This document shows positions 27,331 to 36,840 of a DNA stretch of 64,000 nt, one piece after another. A program made the translations under genes and the position numbers. The stretch lies in assembly GCF_029637485.1 (NCBI RefSeq), contig NZ_CP069128.1, positions 2,264,001 through 2,328,000 of the forward strand. Direction: 5' to 3'. How positions within the stretch are numbered: the first letter of the stretch is position 1; every line of letters starts with the position of its first letter. The notes under the pieces are model-generated. The model made no database searches and was not told where the DNA came from. It saw only the letters and a program-made list of their open reading frames with translations. This DNA is from Sphingomonas sp. LHG3406-1. Lineage in GTDB: Bacteria > Pseudomonadota > Alphaproteobacteria > Sphingomonadales > Sphingomonadaceae.

Positions 27331-28362
27331 ATGAGCAAGTTCTGGCTTGCACTGCCGCTGGTGCTGGCAGTGGGCGCATGCGGTGGGGGTTCGAACAACG
27401 CGGCCTCGCAGCTGAAGATCGTCGGTTCGTCGACCGTCTATCCGTTCACGACCGCGATCGCCGAGGCTTTCCAGAAGGCCAATGCCGGCACCAGCGTGAT
27501 CGTCGAATCGACCGGCACCGGTTCGGGCATCAAGCTGTTCTGCGAAGGCGTGGGGCAGAAGTTCCCGGACATGGTCAACGCTTCGCGGCAGATGAAGAAG
27601 AGCGAATATGACGCCTGCTCCGCCGCCGGCGCCAAGCAGGTCATCGAGGTTCCGATCGGGATCGACGGCCTGACGCTCATCGAATCGAACCAGACTGCGC
27701 CGCTCAAGGTGAGCCTCGCCGACATCTACGCGGCAGTGGCCGCCAATCCCTATGGCAGGGGCCCGAACAAGGCGCAGACCTGGAAGGACGTCAATCCGGC
27801 CCTTCCGGCGCTCAAGATCCGCGTCCTCGGGCCGCCGCCGACCAGCGGCACCCGCGACAGCTTCGCCGAACTGATGCTCACCAAGGGTTGCGAGAGCGAT
27901 CCGGCGATGAAGGCGCTGAAGAGTTCCGACGAGGCCAGGCACAAGGACATCTGCACCAAGGTGCGCGAGGACGGGCTGTTCGTCGAAGCCGGCGAGAACG
28001 ACAATCTGCTGGTGCAGAAGGTCGAGGCCGATCCGGGCACCATCGGCGTGCTCGGCTACAGCTTCCTGTCGGCCAATGCGGACAAGATCCGCCCGGTGGA
28101 GATCGACGGCGTGCTTCCGACCGAGGCGACCATCCAGGACCTAAGCTATCCGGGCGCCCGCCGGCTCTATCTCTACGCCAAGGGCGAGCATGCGGCGGTG
28201 AAGCCGGCGATCAAGGGCTTCCTTGCCCAGTTCGCCAAGGAATGGGGTGCGGGCGGCCTGCTCGAGAAGCGCGGTCTCGTCCCCTTCAAGGGCCAGGATG
28301 CGGCGGCTGCCAATAGCGTGGTCACCGGCATGACCCCGCTCGACCCCTCGACGCTCAAGTAA
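27331..28362 (+). CDS. pstS: Phosphate-binding protein PstS
   Basis: A 343-residue periplasmic substrate-binding protein of the high-affinity phosphate ABC importer. A lipobox (VGAC, Cys17) indicates a lipoprotein anchored to the membrane. Phosphate-contact motifs are visible: IVGSSTVYPFT (~31-41), STGTGSGIKLF (~58-68) and PPTSGTRDSF. First gene downstream of the Pho box; 17 bp separate it from pstC. Confidence 0.93.
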   Translation: MSKFWLALPLVLAVGACGGGSNNAASQLKIVGSSTVYPFTTAIAEAFQKANAGTSVIVESTGTGSGIKLFCEGVGQKFPDMVNASRQMKKSEYDACSAAGAKQVIEVPIGIDGLTLIESNQTAPLKVSLADIYAAVAANPYGRGPNKAQTWKDVNPALPALKIRVLGPPPTSGTRDSFAELMLTKGCESDPAMKALKSSDEARHKDICTKVREDGLFVEAGENDNLLVQKVEADPGTIGVLGYSFLSANADKIRPVEIDGVLPTEATIQDLSYPGARRLYLYAKGEHAAVKPAIKGFLAQFAKEWGAGGLLEKRGLVPFKGQDAAAANSVVTGMTPLDPSTLK

Positions 28363-28379
28363 GGCGCTCCGGGACTGTC

Positions 28380-29771
28380 ATGACCCTTGCTGTCGGCCTG
28401 ATCCTGGTCCTGCTGGTCGCCGCGACCGCCTTCGTGCTTGCACGGGGGCGGGCGGCGGCCCTGCGCTCGGCCGGACCGGGCCGGCAGCGGCTCAACAGCC
28501 TGCCTTTCTACCACGGCGCCTTCGCCTTCCTGTGGGCGGCAGTGCCGGCCCTGCTGTTCCTCGCCGCCTGGACGCCGATCCAGCAGGCGCTGATCGAGCA
28601 GTCGGTGCTGGCAAGCACGGCCGGGCAGCAGCTTCCCGACTTCGACCTCGCCCGCGACTCCATCCTCGAGGAAGCGCGCAATGTCGCAAGTGGCGCGGCC
28701 GAGCTCGCCTTCAATCCGGCCGCACAGGCGCTGGTGCCGGAATATCAGGCGGCGAGCGGCCGCTATTCGCTGATCGGCAGCGGCTTTGCCTTGCTGCTGG
28801 CGCTGGCCGGAGCGGGCTGGGCGCTGTCGCGGGTGGGACTGAACCTCAGGGCGCGGGCGGGCGTCGAGAAGTGGCTGATGGGGGTGCTGGTCGCGGCCTC
28901 GCTGATTGCCATCCTGACCACCTTCGGGATCGTCCTCTCGCTGCTGTTCGAGACCATGCGCTTCTTTTCCATGGTCCCGGCAAGCGACTTCCTGTTCGGT
29001 ACCAGCTGGTCGCCGCAGGTAGCGATCCGCGCCGACCAGGCGGGTTCGTCGGGCGCCTTCGGGTCGGTCCCGCTGTTCTGGGGCACGGTCTTCATCGGTG
29101 CGATCATCGCCATGATCGTAGCGATCCCGCTCGGGCTGATGAGCGCCATCTTCCTGACGCAATATGCACCGGGCAAGCTGCGCTCGGTGCTGAAGCCGCT
29201 GCTCGAGATCCTCGCCGGCGTGCCGACGGTGGTCTACGGCTATTTTGCGGCGCTGACCGTGGCGCCGCTGATGCGCGACCTTGGCCTTGCCATCGGCATC
29301 ACCAGCGCGTCGAGCGAAAGCGCGCTGGCCGCAGGCCTGGTGATGGGGGTGATGATCATCCCGTTCGTCTCCTCCATGGCCGACGACAGCATCGCCGCCG
29401 TGCCGCAGGCGATGCGCGACGGCAGCCTGGCGCTCGGCGCGACCCGGTCGGAGACGATCCGCAAGGTGATCCTTCCCGCCGCGCTGCCGGGCGTGGTCGG
29501 CGGCGTGCTGCTGGCCGTGTCGCGGGCGATCGGCGAGACGATGATCGTGGTAATGGCCGCGGGCCTAGCCGCCAACCTCACCGCCAATCCGTTCGACAGC
29601 GTGACCACCGTCACCACCCAGATCGTCCAGCTGCTGACCGGCGACCAGGAGTTCGACAGCCCCAAGACCCTGGCCGCCTTCGCGCTCGGGCTGGTGCTGT
29701 TCCTGGTGACGCTGTTCCTCAACCTCATCGCGCTGCGCGTCGTGCGCAAGTACCGGGAAGCCTATGAATAG
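28380..29771 (+). CDS. pstC: Phosphate ABC transporter permease PstC
   Basis: A 463-residue inner-membrane permease with about eight helices. The C-terminal ~250 residues hold the ABC-permease core with the EAA-type loop (ATRSETIRKVILPAALPG). The N-terminal ~180 residues add two or more helices and a soluble segment, so it is longer than E. coli PstC (319 residues), as in many alphaproteobacteria. It pairs with PstA; the genes overlap by 8 bp. Confidence 0.92.
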   Translation: MTLAVGLILVLLVAATAFVLARGRAAALRSAGPGRQRLNSLPFYHGAFAFLWAAVPALLFLAAWTPIQQALIEQSVLASTAGQQLPDFDLARDSILEEARNVASGAAELAFNPAAQALVPEYQAASGRYSLIGSGFALLLALAGAGWALSRVGLNLRARAGVEKWLMGVLVAASLIAILTTFGIVLSLLFETMRFFSMVPASDFLFGTSWSPQVAIRADQAGSSGAFGSVPLFWGTVFIGAIIAMIVAIPLGLMSAIFLTQYAPGKLRSVLKPLLEILAGVPTVVYGYFAALTVAPLMRDLGLAIGITSASSESALAAGLVMGVMIIPFVSSMADDSIAAVPQAMRDGSLALGATRSETIRKVILPAALPGVVGGVLLAVSRAIGETMIVVMAAGLAANLTANPFDSVTTVTTQIVQLLTGDQEFDSPKTLAAFALGLVLFLVTLFLNLIALRVVRKYREAYE

Positions 29772-30657
29772 CCCCGACAACCGCTGGTCGAGCGAGGCCA
29801 TGACCCGGCGCGTCAAGCGGCGCTATGCGTCGGAGCGCCGGTTCAAGGCGCTCGGGCTGACTGCCGTGCTCGTCAGCCTCGCCTTTCTCGCCTTCCTGCT
29901 GATCACCATGACGGTGCGCGGCATGGGCGGGTTCAGCGAGACGTTCCTGACCGCCAGCGACGCGACCGACCCGATGGCGGTCGGCGTGTGGGGGGCGCTC
30001 AAGGGCTCGTTCCTGACCATCCTGGTGACCATGTCGCTGGCCTTCCCGGTCGGGGTGCTGGCGGCCGTCTACCTGGAGGAGTTCGCCCAGCGCAGCCGCT
30101 GGAACGACTTCATCGAGGTCAGCATCAACAATCTTGCCGCGGTGCCGTCGATCATCTTCGGCCTGCTTGGCCTCGCCGTCTTCCTCAACGTCATGCAGCT
30201 GCCCCGTTCGGCGGCGCTGGTCGGCGGGCTGACGCTGGCGCTGATGACCATGCCGGTGATCGTCATCGCCGGGCGCAACGCGATCAAGGCGGTGCCGCCG
30301 TCGATCCGCGACGCGGCGCTGGGCGTCGGCGCGTCCAAGATGCAGGTCGTGTTCCACCACGTCCTGCCGCTGGCGCTGCCGGGGATCATGACCGGCACCA
30401 TCATCGGCATGGCACGCGCGCTGGGCGAGACGGCGCCGCTGCTGATGATCGGCATGCGCGCCTTCATCGCGACTCCGCCCAACGGCCTGACCGATCCCGC
30501 CACCGTGCTTCCGGTCCAGATCTTCCTCTGGTCGGACGAGGTCGACCGCGCGTTCGTCGAGAAGACCAGCGCGGCGATCATCGTCCTGCTGCTGTTCATG
30601 CTTCTGATGAACGGCCTCGCCATCTATCTTCGCAACCGCTTCGAGCGCCGCTGGTAA
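29764..30657 (+). CDS. pstA: Phosphate ABC transporter permease PstA
   Basis: A 297-residue permease with six helices and the EAA loop ([19 protein letters not shown]). Its ATG lies inside the end of pstC (8-bp overlap), implying coupled translation of the two permease subunits. It forms the phosphate channel with PstC, driven by PstB. Confidence 0.93.
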   Translation: MNSPDNRWSSEAMTRRVKRRYASERRFKALGLTAVLVSLAFLAFLLITMTVRGMGGFSETFLTASDATDPMAVGVWGALKGSFLTILVTMSLAFPVGVLAAVYLEEFAQRSRWNDFIEVSINNLAAVPSIIFGLLGLAVFLNVMQLPRSAALVGGLTLALMTMPVIVIAGRNAIKAVPPSIRDAALGVGASKMQVVFHHVLPLALPGIMTGTIIGMARALGETAPLLMIGMRAFIATPPNGLTDPATVLPVQIFLWSDEVDRAFVEKTSAAIIVLLLFMLLMNGLAIYLRNRFERRW

Positions 30658-30668
30658 GGCCGCTACCC

Positions 30669-31607
30669 ATGAACAACGAAAAAGAGCCCATCATCACCAA
30701 CTCGGCGGTGCCCTTCCCGTCCAACGCCATCGCGGCGCAGGCGGCGGCGCAAGATCCGCTGGCACCCGGCGGCGACGGCGGCGAGCCGATGCCGGCGACC
30801 ACCGGCGAGCAGCCGCGGATGGTGGCCCCGGCCGAGGGCGACATCGCGACCTCGCCCAAGATGCGGGCCAAGGACGTCCGCGTCTTCTACGGCGAGAAGG
30901 AAGCGCTGAAGGGCGTCTCGATCGAGGTCCACGACGACAAGGTCACCGCCTTCATCGGCCCGTCGGGCTGCGGCAAGTCGACCTTCCTGCGCTGCCTCAA
31001 CCGGATGAACGACACCATCGCCGGGGCGCGGGTGACGGGGACGATCACGCTCGACGGGCAGGACATCAGTTCGCCCGACATGGACGTGGTCCAGCTCCGC
31101 GCGCGGGTCGGCATGGTGTTCCAGAAGCCGAACCCCTTTCCCAAGTCGATCTACGAGAATGTCGCTTACGGGCCGCGCATCCACGGCCTGGCCGAAGGCA
31201 AGAGCGAGCTGGACGGGATCGTCGAGAAGAGCCTCCGCCGTGCCGGCCTGTGGGACGAGGTGAAGGACCGCCTGAACGAAAGCGGCACGGCCCTGTCGGG
31301 CGGCCAGCAGCAGCGTCTGTGTATCGCCCGCGCCATCGCGGTCGATCCGGAAGTCATCCTGATGGACGAGCCCTGTTCGGCGCTCGACCCGATCGCGACG
31401 GCCAAGATCGAGGAGCTGATCCACGAGCTGCGCGGCCGCTATGCGATCGCCATCGTCACCCACAACATGCAGCAGGCCGCCCGAGTCAGCCAGCGGACCG
31501 CTTTCTTCCACCTCGGTGAACTGATCGAATACGGCAAGACCAAGGAGATCTTCACCAACCCGCGCGAGCAGCGCACCCAGGACTATATCACCGGCCGGTA
31601 CGGCTGA
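30669..31607 (+). CDS. pstB: Phosphate ABC transporter ATPase PstB
   Basis: A 312-residue ATPase. Walker A is GPSGCGKST, the signature is LSGGQQQRL, Walker B is [13 protein letters not shown], and the H-loop is IVTHNMQQA. About 60 residues precede the ATPase domain; this Ala/Pro/Gly-rich, polar extension is absent from E. coli PstB (257 residues) and looks disordered. It sits 11 bp after pstA. Confidence 0.93.
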   Translation: MNNEKEPIITNSAVPFPSNAIAAQAAAQDPLAPGGDGGEPMPATTGEQPRMVAPAEGDIATSPKMRAKDVRVFYGEKEALKGVSIEVHDDKVTAFIGPSGCGKSTFLRCLNRMNDTIAGARVTGTITLDGQDISSPDMDVVQLRARVGMVFQKPNPFPKSIYENVAYGPRIHGLAEGKSELDGIVEKSLRRAGLWDEVKDRLNESGTALSGGQQQRLCIARAIAVDPEVILMDEPCSALDPIATAKIEELIHELRGRYAIAIVTHNMQQAARVSQRTAFFHLGELIEYGKTKEIFTNPREQRTQDYITGRYG

Positions 31608-31621
31608 GGGAGGGCGTGCAA

Positions 31622-32317
31622 GTGGCTACCCAGGGACATACGCTCAAGGCGTTCGACGAGGATCTCGACCGGCTGCGCGCGCTCATCACCGAGATGGGCG
31701 GCCGGGCCGAGCATGCGATCATCGAGGCGATGCGCTGCCTGTCTGAGCGTGACGGCGACGGCGCGCTCAAGGTGATCGAGGACGACAAGAAGATCGACGC
31801 GCTCGAGGTCGAGACCGAGCGGCGGGTGATCCAGCTGATCGCCCTTCGCGCGCCGATGGCCGGCGACCTTCGCGACGTGGTCGCCGCGCTCAAGATCTCG
31901 GGCGTGGTGGAGCGCATCGGCGACTATGCCAAGAACATCGCCAAGCGCGTCGCCGTGCTGGAAGGCGCGGGCAAGATCGAGCCTTTGTCGCTGCTGCCAG
32001 AAATGGCGCGCATCGCCGTCGGCATGGTGCACGACGTGCTGAACGCCTTCGTCCAGCGCGACGCCGAGGCCGCCGTCCGGGTGTGCAAGCGCGACAAGGC
32101 GGTCGACGACTTCTACGACAGCGTGTTCCGGACCCTCCTCACCCACATGATGGAGAATCCGCACAACATCGGCCAGGCGGCGCACCTGCTGTTCGTCGCC
32201 AAGAACCTCGAGCGGGTCGGCGACCATGCCACCAACATCGCCGAGATGGTCTATTATGCCGCCACCGGCGAACATATGGCCGACCGGATCAAGGGCGCGG
32301 AAGGGCTGACGGTCTGA
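31622..32317 (+). CDS. phoU: Phosphate signalling complex protein PhoU
   Basis: A 231-residue all-helical protein with two PhoU repeats; metal-binding-type E/DxxxD patterns occur in each half (for example VVERIGDYAKNIAKR and LERVGDHATNIAEM). It links PstB to PhoR and damps PhoB when phosphate is sufficient. I chose GTG 31622 because the GAGGGAGG ribosome site is then 8 bases away; GTG 31616 is too close to it. The stop overlaps phoB (TGATG). Confidence 0.92.
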   Translation: MATQGHTLKAFDEDLDRLRALITEMGGRAEHAIIEAMRCLSERDGDGALKVIEDDKKIDALEVETERRVIQLIALRAPMAGDLRDVVAALKISGVVERIGDYAKNIAKRVAVLEGAGKIEPLSLLPEMARIAVGMVHDVLNAFVQRDAEAAVRVCKRDKAVDDFYDSVFRTLLTHMMENPHNIGQAAHLLFVAKNLERVGDHATNIAEMVYYAATGEHMADRIKGAEGLTV

Positions 32318-33009
32318 TGGCGGCGCGGGGGCAATTGCTGCTGGTCGAGGACGATCGATCCCTGGCCGAGCTCATCACCTTCCACTTCGACCGGGAGGGC
32401 TACAAGGTCACCCGCACGGGCGACGGCGAGGAAGCCCTGTTGCTGGCCGAGGAGATCAAGCCCGACCTGATGATCCTCGACTGGATGATCGAGGGGATCA
32501 GCGGCATCGAGGTGTGCCGGCGGCTGCGGCGGCGGCAGACCACCGCCAACCTGCCGATCCTGATGCTGACGGCACGCGGCGAGGAGAATGATCGCGTGCG
32601 CGGGCTGGAGACCGGCGCCGACGACTATATCACCAAGCCGTTCAGCCCGAAGGAACTGGTGGCGCGTGCCGCCGCCGTGCTTCGCCGGGTTCGTCCCGCG
32701 CTGGCCGCGCAGACGCTCGACTATGCCGGGCTGGAGATGGACATCACCGCGCACCGGGTGAAGCGCGACGGCAAGACGCTTTCACTCGGGCCGACCGAAT
32801 ATCGGCTGCTGCGCCACTTCCTCGAGCATCCGGGCCGGGTCTTCTCGCGCCAGCAGCTGCTCGAGACGGTCTGGCCGCACAGCGAGGAGATCGAGCTTCG
32901 CACGGTCGACGTCCATATCCGCCGGCTGCGCCTTGCGCTCGGGGAGCCGGACCTGATCCGGACGGTGCGCAGCGCCGGCTATGCGCTTGACGCGGACGGC
33001 CTCGCCTAG
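32317..33009 (+). CDS. phoB: Phosphate-regulon response regulator PhoB
   Basis: A 230-residue OmpR/PhoB-family regulator: receiver domain (~5-125) with phospho-acceptor in LMILDWMIEGISG, threonine in LMLTARG and lysine in ITKPFSP; winged-helix domain (~135-225) with the recognition-helix stretch ELRTVDVHIRRLRLAL. It overlaps phoU by 1 bp and closes the operon, whose Pho box it should bind. The 3' end overlaps the convergent small gene by 4 bp. Confidence 0.93.
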   Translation: MAARGQLLLVEDDRSLAELITFHFDREGYKVTRTGDGEEALLLAEEIKPDLMILDWMIEGISGIEVCRRLRRRQTTANLPILMLTARGEENDRVRGLETGADDYITKPFSPKELVARAAAVLRRVRPALAAQTLDYAGLEMDITAHRVKRDGKTLSLGPTEYRLLRHFLEHPGRVFSRQQLLETVWPHSEEIELRTVDVHIRRLRLALGEPDLIRTVRSAGYALDADGLA

Positions 33010-33332
33010 CTCAGCACCAGCGCCCACAGGCTCGCGCCCACGCTGAGCAGGAAGACGATGAGGATCAGGCTGAAGCGGGTGGCGGAGGCCTTCGACCGCG
33101 CGATCGCCTCCTCGTCGATCCAGTAGCGTCCGCCACCCGAATCGCGGACATCGCCGCGCTTGACCAGATAGTCGAGCATCTCCTTCGTGCCCTTGGCCGA
33201 CAGGTCGAGCGGGATCGCGGCCCGGCTGTTGGTCGCCCGTGCCTTCTTCAGCGGATCGGTTATCAGCCTGGCCGATGCGGCCTGCTGCTGCGCGGCGGCG
33301 ATGAGGGCGGCGTTGATCGCGGGATTGGCCAT
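33006..33332 (-). CDS. Unknown protein with a C-terminal membrane helix (108 aa)
   Basis: A 108-residue protein: a polar helical N-terminal part, a winged-helix-like middle (GTKEMLDYLVKRGDVRDSGGGRYWIDEEA, given here only as the region ~48-76), and one C-terminal membrane helix (LILIVFLLSVGASLWALVL). Family not recognised. It converges on phoB and diverges from ku, so it is its own transcription unit. Confidence 0.65.
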   Translation of the reverse strand: MANPAINAALIAAAQQQAASARLITDPLKKARATNSRAAIPLDLSAKGTKEMLDYLVKRGDVRDSGGGRYWIDEEAIARSKASATRFSLILIVFLLSVGASLWALVLS

Positions 33333-33410
33333 GAGGGCAGGATAACGGAACCGTGCGTCGCTCCCAAGCGATTCCGGCTCGTAACGATCTGTTGAGGAGC
33401 CTCAAGTCGC

Positions 33411-34319
33411 ATGGCCGCTCGTCCCAGCTGGCGCGGACAGATCCGTCTCGCCCTCGTCTCCATCCCGGTCGAGATCTACCCGGCGTCCAAGTCGGGCGCG
33501 AGTATCTCCTTCCACCAGATCCACGAGCCGACGGGCAAGAGGATCAAGTACGAGAAGGTCGCGCCGGGCGTCGGCCCGGTCAGCGCCGACGACATCGTCA
33601 AGGGATTCGAGGTGACCAAGGGCGAATATGTCCTGCTCGAGCCCGAGGAGATCGAGAGCGTCAAGCTGGAGAGCCGCAAGACGCTGGAGCTGGCGCAGTT
33701 CGTCGACGCGGACGAGATCGACGCCCTTTATTACGAGAAGCCCTATTTCGTCGTGCCCGCCGACGATCTCGCCGAGGAGGCCTTCATCGTGCTGCGCGAG
33801 GCGCTTCGGCGGGCGCGCAAGGTCGGCATCGGCCAGCTTGCCATGCGGGGCCAGGAATATGTGGTGGCGATCAAGCCGTGTGGGCGCGGCATCCTGATGG
33901 AGACGCTGCGCTACGCCGACGAGCTCAACAAGGCGTCGAGCTACTTTCGCGACATCGAGGATTCGGTGCCCGATGCCGACCTGCTCGAGCTGGCGACGAG
34001 CCTGATCGACAAGAAGACCGGCAAGTTCTCGCCAAGCGAGTTCCACAACCGCTACGTCGACGCGCTGCGCGGGCTGATCGAGGAGAAGCGCAGGAAGAAG
34101 GGCGGCGGGCTGGTCATCCAGGATCCGGACAAGGAGCCGCCGAAGAAGAGCAATGTCGTCGACCTCATGGCCGCGCTGAAGAAGAGCCTGGGCGAGAGCA
34201 ACGACAATGCCGATGCGCCGCCGGCTCCCAAGAAGGCGGCCGCAAAGAAGGCGCCGGCCAAGGCCGCGGCCCCGCGCAAGCCCGCCACGCCCCGGAAGGC
34301 GGCTGGCGGCAAGAGGTAG
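33411..34319 (+). CDS. ku: Non-homologous end-joining protein Ku
   Basis: A 302-residue bacterial Ku with the single beta-barrel core (~5-255) that forms a DNA-end-binding homodimer; the start reads RPSWRGQIRLALVSIPVEIY, the standard Ku opening. The last ~40 residues are a Lys/Ala/Pro tail (AAAKKAPAKAAAPRKPATPR) of the kind that binds DNA and recruits LigD. The LigD gene follows 6 bp later. Confidence 0.95.
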   Translation: MAARPSWRGQIRLALVSIPVEIYPASKSGASISFHQIHEPTGKRIKYEKVAPGVGPVSADDIVKGFEVTKGEYVLLEPEEIESVKLESRKTLELAQFVDADEIDALYYEKPYFVVPADDLAEEAFIVLREALRRARKVGIGQLAMRGQEYVVAIKPCGRGILMETLRYADELNKASSYFRDIEDSVPDADLLELATSLIDKKTGKFSPSEFHNRYVDALRGLIEEKRRKKGGGLVIQDPDKEPPKKSNVVDLMAALKKSLGESNDNADAPPAPKKAAAKKAPAKAAAPRKPATPRKAAGGKR

Positions 34320-34325
34320 AGCGCG

Positions 34326-36836
34326 GTGGCGCGTGCGGCCCGTCCCAAGGGTCTCGACATCGGGACCTACAATGCCAAGCGCGACTTCGCGAAGACGAAG
34401 GAGCCCAAGGGCCGCAAGCTCAAGGGCAAGGGCGACCGTTTCGTCGTCCAGAAGCATGATGCCAGCCGGCTCCACTGGGACTTTCGGCTGGAACTGGACG
34501 GGGTGCTGAAGAGCTGGGCGGTGCCCAAGGGGCCGAGCCTCGATCCGGGGACCAACCGGCTGGCGATGCGCACCGAGGATCATCCGCTCGACTATGGCAG
34601 CTTCGAGGGCATCATCCCTGCCGGCGAATATGGCGGCGGGACGGTGATGCTGTGGGACCGCGGCCGCTGGATCCCGCATCCCGACAAGGACCCGCGGGCG
34701 ACGATCGAGGAGGGGCACCTCCACTTCACGCTCGAGGGCGAGCGGATGAGGGGCGAGTGGGTGATGTTCCGGATGAAGGGCAAGCCCGGCGAGAAGGGCG
34801 AGGCCTGGATGCTGAAGAAGGTCACCGACGGGGATGCGCGGCCGGACGAGGGCGACGCGCTGGTCGAGCAGTGCCTGACCAGCGTCGAGAGCGGCCGGTC
34901 GATGGCCGAGATCGCGGCCGGCGAGGACGTGTGGGAATCGAACCGCGGCGGCAAGAAGGGCGGGCGGACGAAGCGGAAGGTGACGCCGCCGCCCGCCTTC
35001 ATGGAGCCGCAGCTGGCGACCCTGGCCGATCATGTGCCAACCGGTTCGGGCTGGATCCACGAGTATAAATATGACGGCTACCGGCTCCTGCTGAGCGTCG
35101 GCGACGGTTCGGCGCTGGCCTGGACCCGCGGCGGCAAGGACTGGAGCGACTTCTTCCACGAGCTGACGGATGCTGCCGCGGCGACGCTGCCGGCGGGCTG
35201 CCTGCTCGATGGCGAGGCGGTGGCGCTGGACGACGAGGGCAAGCCCAGCTTCCAGCTGCTGCAATCGACGGTGAAGGGCGGCAAGGGCCAGCCCCGGCCG
35301 GACCTTGCCTTCTACGCCTTCGACCTGCTGGTGGACCGCGGCGAGGACATTCGCGGGCTGTCGAACCTCGAGCGCAAGCAGCGGCTCGCCGCGCTGCTGA
35401 AGAGCGTTCCCGCACCGCTCATCTATGGTGACCATATCGTCGGCAAGGGCGAGCAATTGTTCGACCGGATCTGTGCCGACAAGGGCGAGGGGATCATCTC
35501 GAAGAAGGCGGATGCGCCCTATCGCGGCACGCGGACCAGATGCTGGCTGAAGGTGAAGTGCATCGCGCGGCAGGAGTTCGTCATCGTCGGCTGGCAGGCG
35601 AGCGACAAGCGCCGCGGCTTCCGCTCGCTGCACCTGGCGGTGAACGAGGGCGGCGAGCTGCGCTATGTCGGCAAGGTCGGGACGGGGTTCGACACGAAGG
35701 CGATCGAGTCGCTCAGCGAGCGGATGGCGGGGATGAAGCTCGGCAAGCCCGCGCTCGACGTGCCGCGCACCGCGCTCCGCGGTTCGACCTGGGTCGAGCC
35801 CAGGCTGGTGGCGGAGATCGCCTTTACCGAGTTCACCAGCGACGGCGTGCTCCGCCACCCGAGCTTCCTCGGGCTGCGCGAGGACAAGGCGGCGAAGGAC
35901 GTGGTGCTGGAGACGCCGGCGCCGGACAAGCCTGCGCGCAAGGCGAGGAGCAAGGCCCTGCGCACGGTCGCCGACTTCGACCTTCGCCTGACCTCACCCG
36001 ACCGCGTCATCTTCCCCGAGGACGGGCTGACCAAGGGCGACCTTGCCAACTATTATGCCGCTGTCGCCGACCTGCTGATGATCGACCTGCGGGCGCGCCC
36101 GATGACGCTGATCCGCTGCCCGTCGGGTCGCGCCAAGAACTGCTTCTTCCAGAAGCACGACAGCGGTTCGATGGGCGAGCATGTGCTGCACGTTCCGGTG
36201 ACGGAAGGGGACGGCGACGTCGAAGATTATCTCTACGTCGATCAGCCGCTGGGCATGCTCGAATGTGTTCAGATGAACACGATCGAGTTTCACGGCTGGG
36301 GAAGCCGGATCGATCCGCTGGAGATGCCCGACCGGCTGGTGTTCGACCTCGATCCCGACGAGGGTCTCGGCTTCGACAAGGTGAAGGCGGCGGCGGTGCG
36401 GCTGCGCGACCTGCTTGCCGATCTCAAGCTGGAGACCTTTCCCCTTCTGTCGGGCGGCAAGGGCATTCACGTCGTCGCACCGCTCTTGCCTGAACGGGAC
36501 TGGCCGACGGTCAAGAGCTTCGCCGAGCGCTTCAGCCGCGCCATCGCCGAGGCCGAGCCCGAGACTTTCACCGCCAACATCCGCAAGAACCAGCGCAAGG
36601 GGCGGATCTTCCTCGACTGGCTGCGCAACCAGCGCGGCGCGACGGCCGTGCTGCCCTACTCCGCCCGCGCCCGCGAAGGCGCGCCGGTCGCAGCGCCCGT
36701 GTCGTGGGCGGAGCTGGACGGGATCGAGGGCGCGAACGCCTTCACCATCCGTGACGCCGGCCGGCTGCTCGAGCGGGCGGCGGGCAAGGCACTGAAGGGC
36801 TGGGGACAGGCGAAGCAGCGACTGCCGGACGCCTGA
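34326..36836 (+). CDS. ligD: Multifunctional DNA ligase D
   Basis: An 836-residue NHEJ enzyme with three modules in the order phosphoesterase (~35-190, HDASRLHWDFRLELDG), ATP-dependent ligase (~225-530, adenylated Lys248 in EYKYDGYR) and polymerase/primase (~545-836, with the metal aspartates in LVFDLDPDEG). This is the Pseudomonas-type order, not the mycobacterial one. It trims, fills and seals double-strand breaks held by Ku. GTG start. Its stop is only 4 bp from the stop of the convergent helicase gene. Confidence 0.95.
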   Translation: MARAARPKGLDIGTYNAKRDFAKTKEPKGRKLKGKGDRFVVQKHDASRLHWDFRLELDGVLKSWAVPKGPSLDPGTNRLAMRTEDHPLDYGSFEGIIPAGEYGGGTVMLWDRGRWIPHPDKDPRATIEEGHLHFTLEGERMRGEWVMFRMKGKPGEKGEAWMLKKVTDGDARPDEGDALVEQCLTSVESGRSMAEIAAGEDVWESNRGGKKGGRTKRKVTPPPAFMEPQLATLADHVPTGSGWIHEYKYDGYRLLLSVGDGSALAWTRGGKDWSDFFHELTDAAAATLPAGCLLDGEAVALDDEGKPSFQLLQSTVKGGKGQPRPDLAFYAFDLLVDRGEDIRGLSNLERKQRLAALLKSVPAPLIYGDHIVGKGEQLFDRICADKGEGIISKKADAPYRGTRTRCWLKVKCIARQEFVIVGWQASDKRRGFRSLHLAVNEGGELRYVGKVGTGFDTKAIESLSERMAGMKLGKPALDVPRTALRGSTWVEPRLVAEIAFTEFTSDGVLRHPSFLGLREDKAAKDVVLETPAPDKPARKARSKALRTVADFDLRLTSPDRVIFPEDGLTKGDLANYYAAVADLLMIDLRARPMTLIRCPSGRAKNCFFQKHDSGSMGEHVLHVPVTEGDGDVEDYLYVDQPLGMLECVQMNTIEFHGWGSRIDPLEMPDRLVFDLDPDEGLGFDKVKAAAVRLRDLLADLKLETFPLLSGGKGIHVVAPLLPERDWPTVKSFAERFSRAIAEAEPETFTANIRKNQRKGRIFLDWLRNQRGATAVLPYSARAREGAPVAAPVSWAELDGIEGANAFTIRDAGRLLERAAGKALKGWGQAKQRLPDA

Positions 36837-36840
36837 CGGC

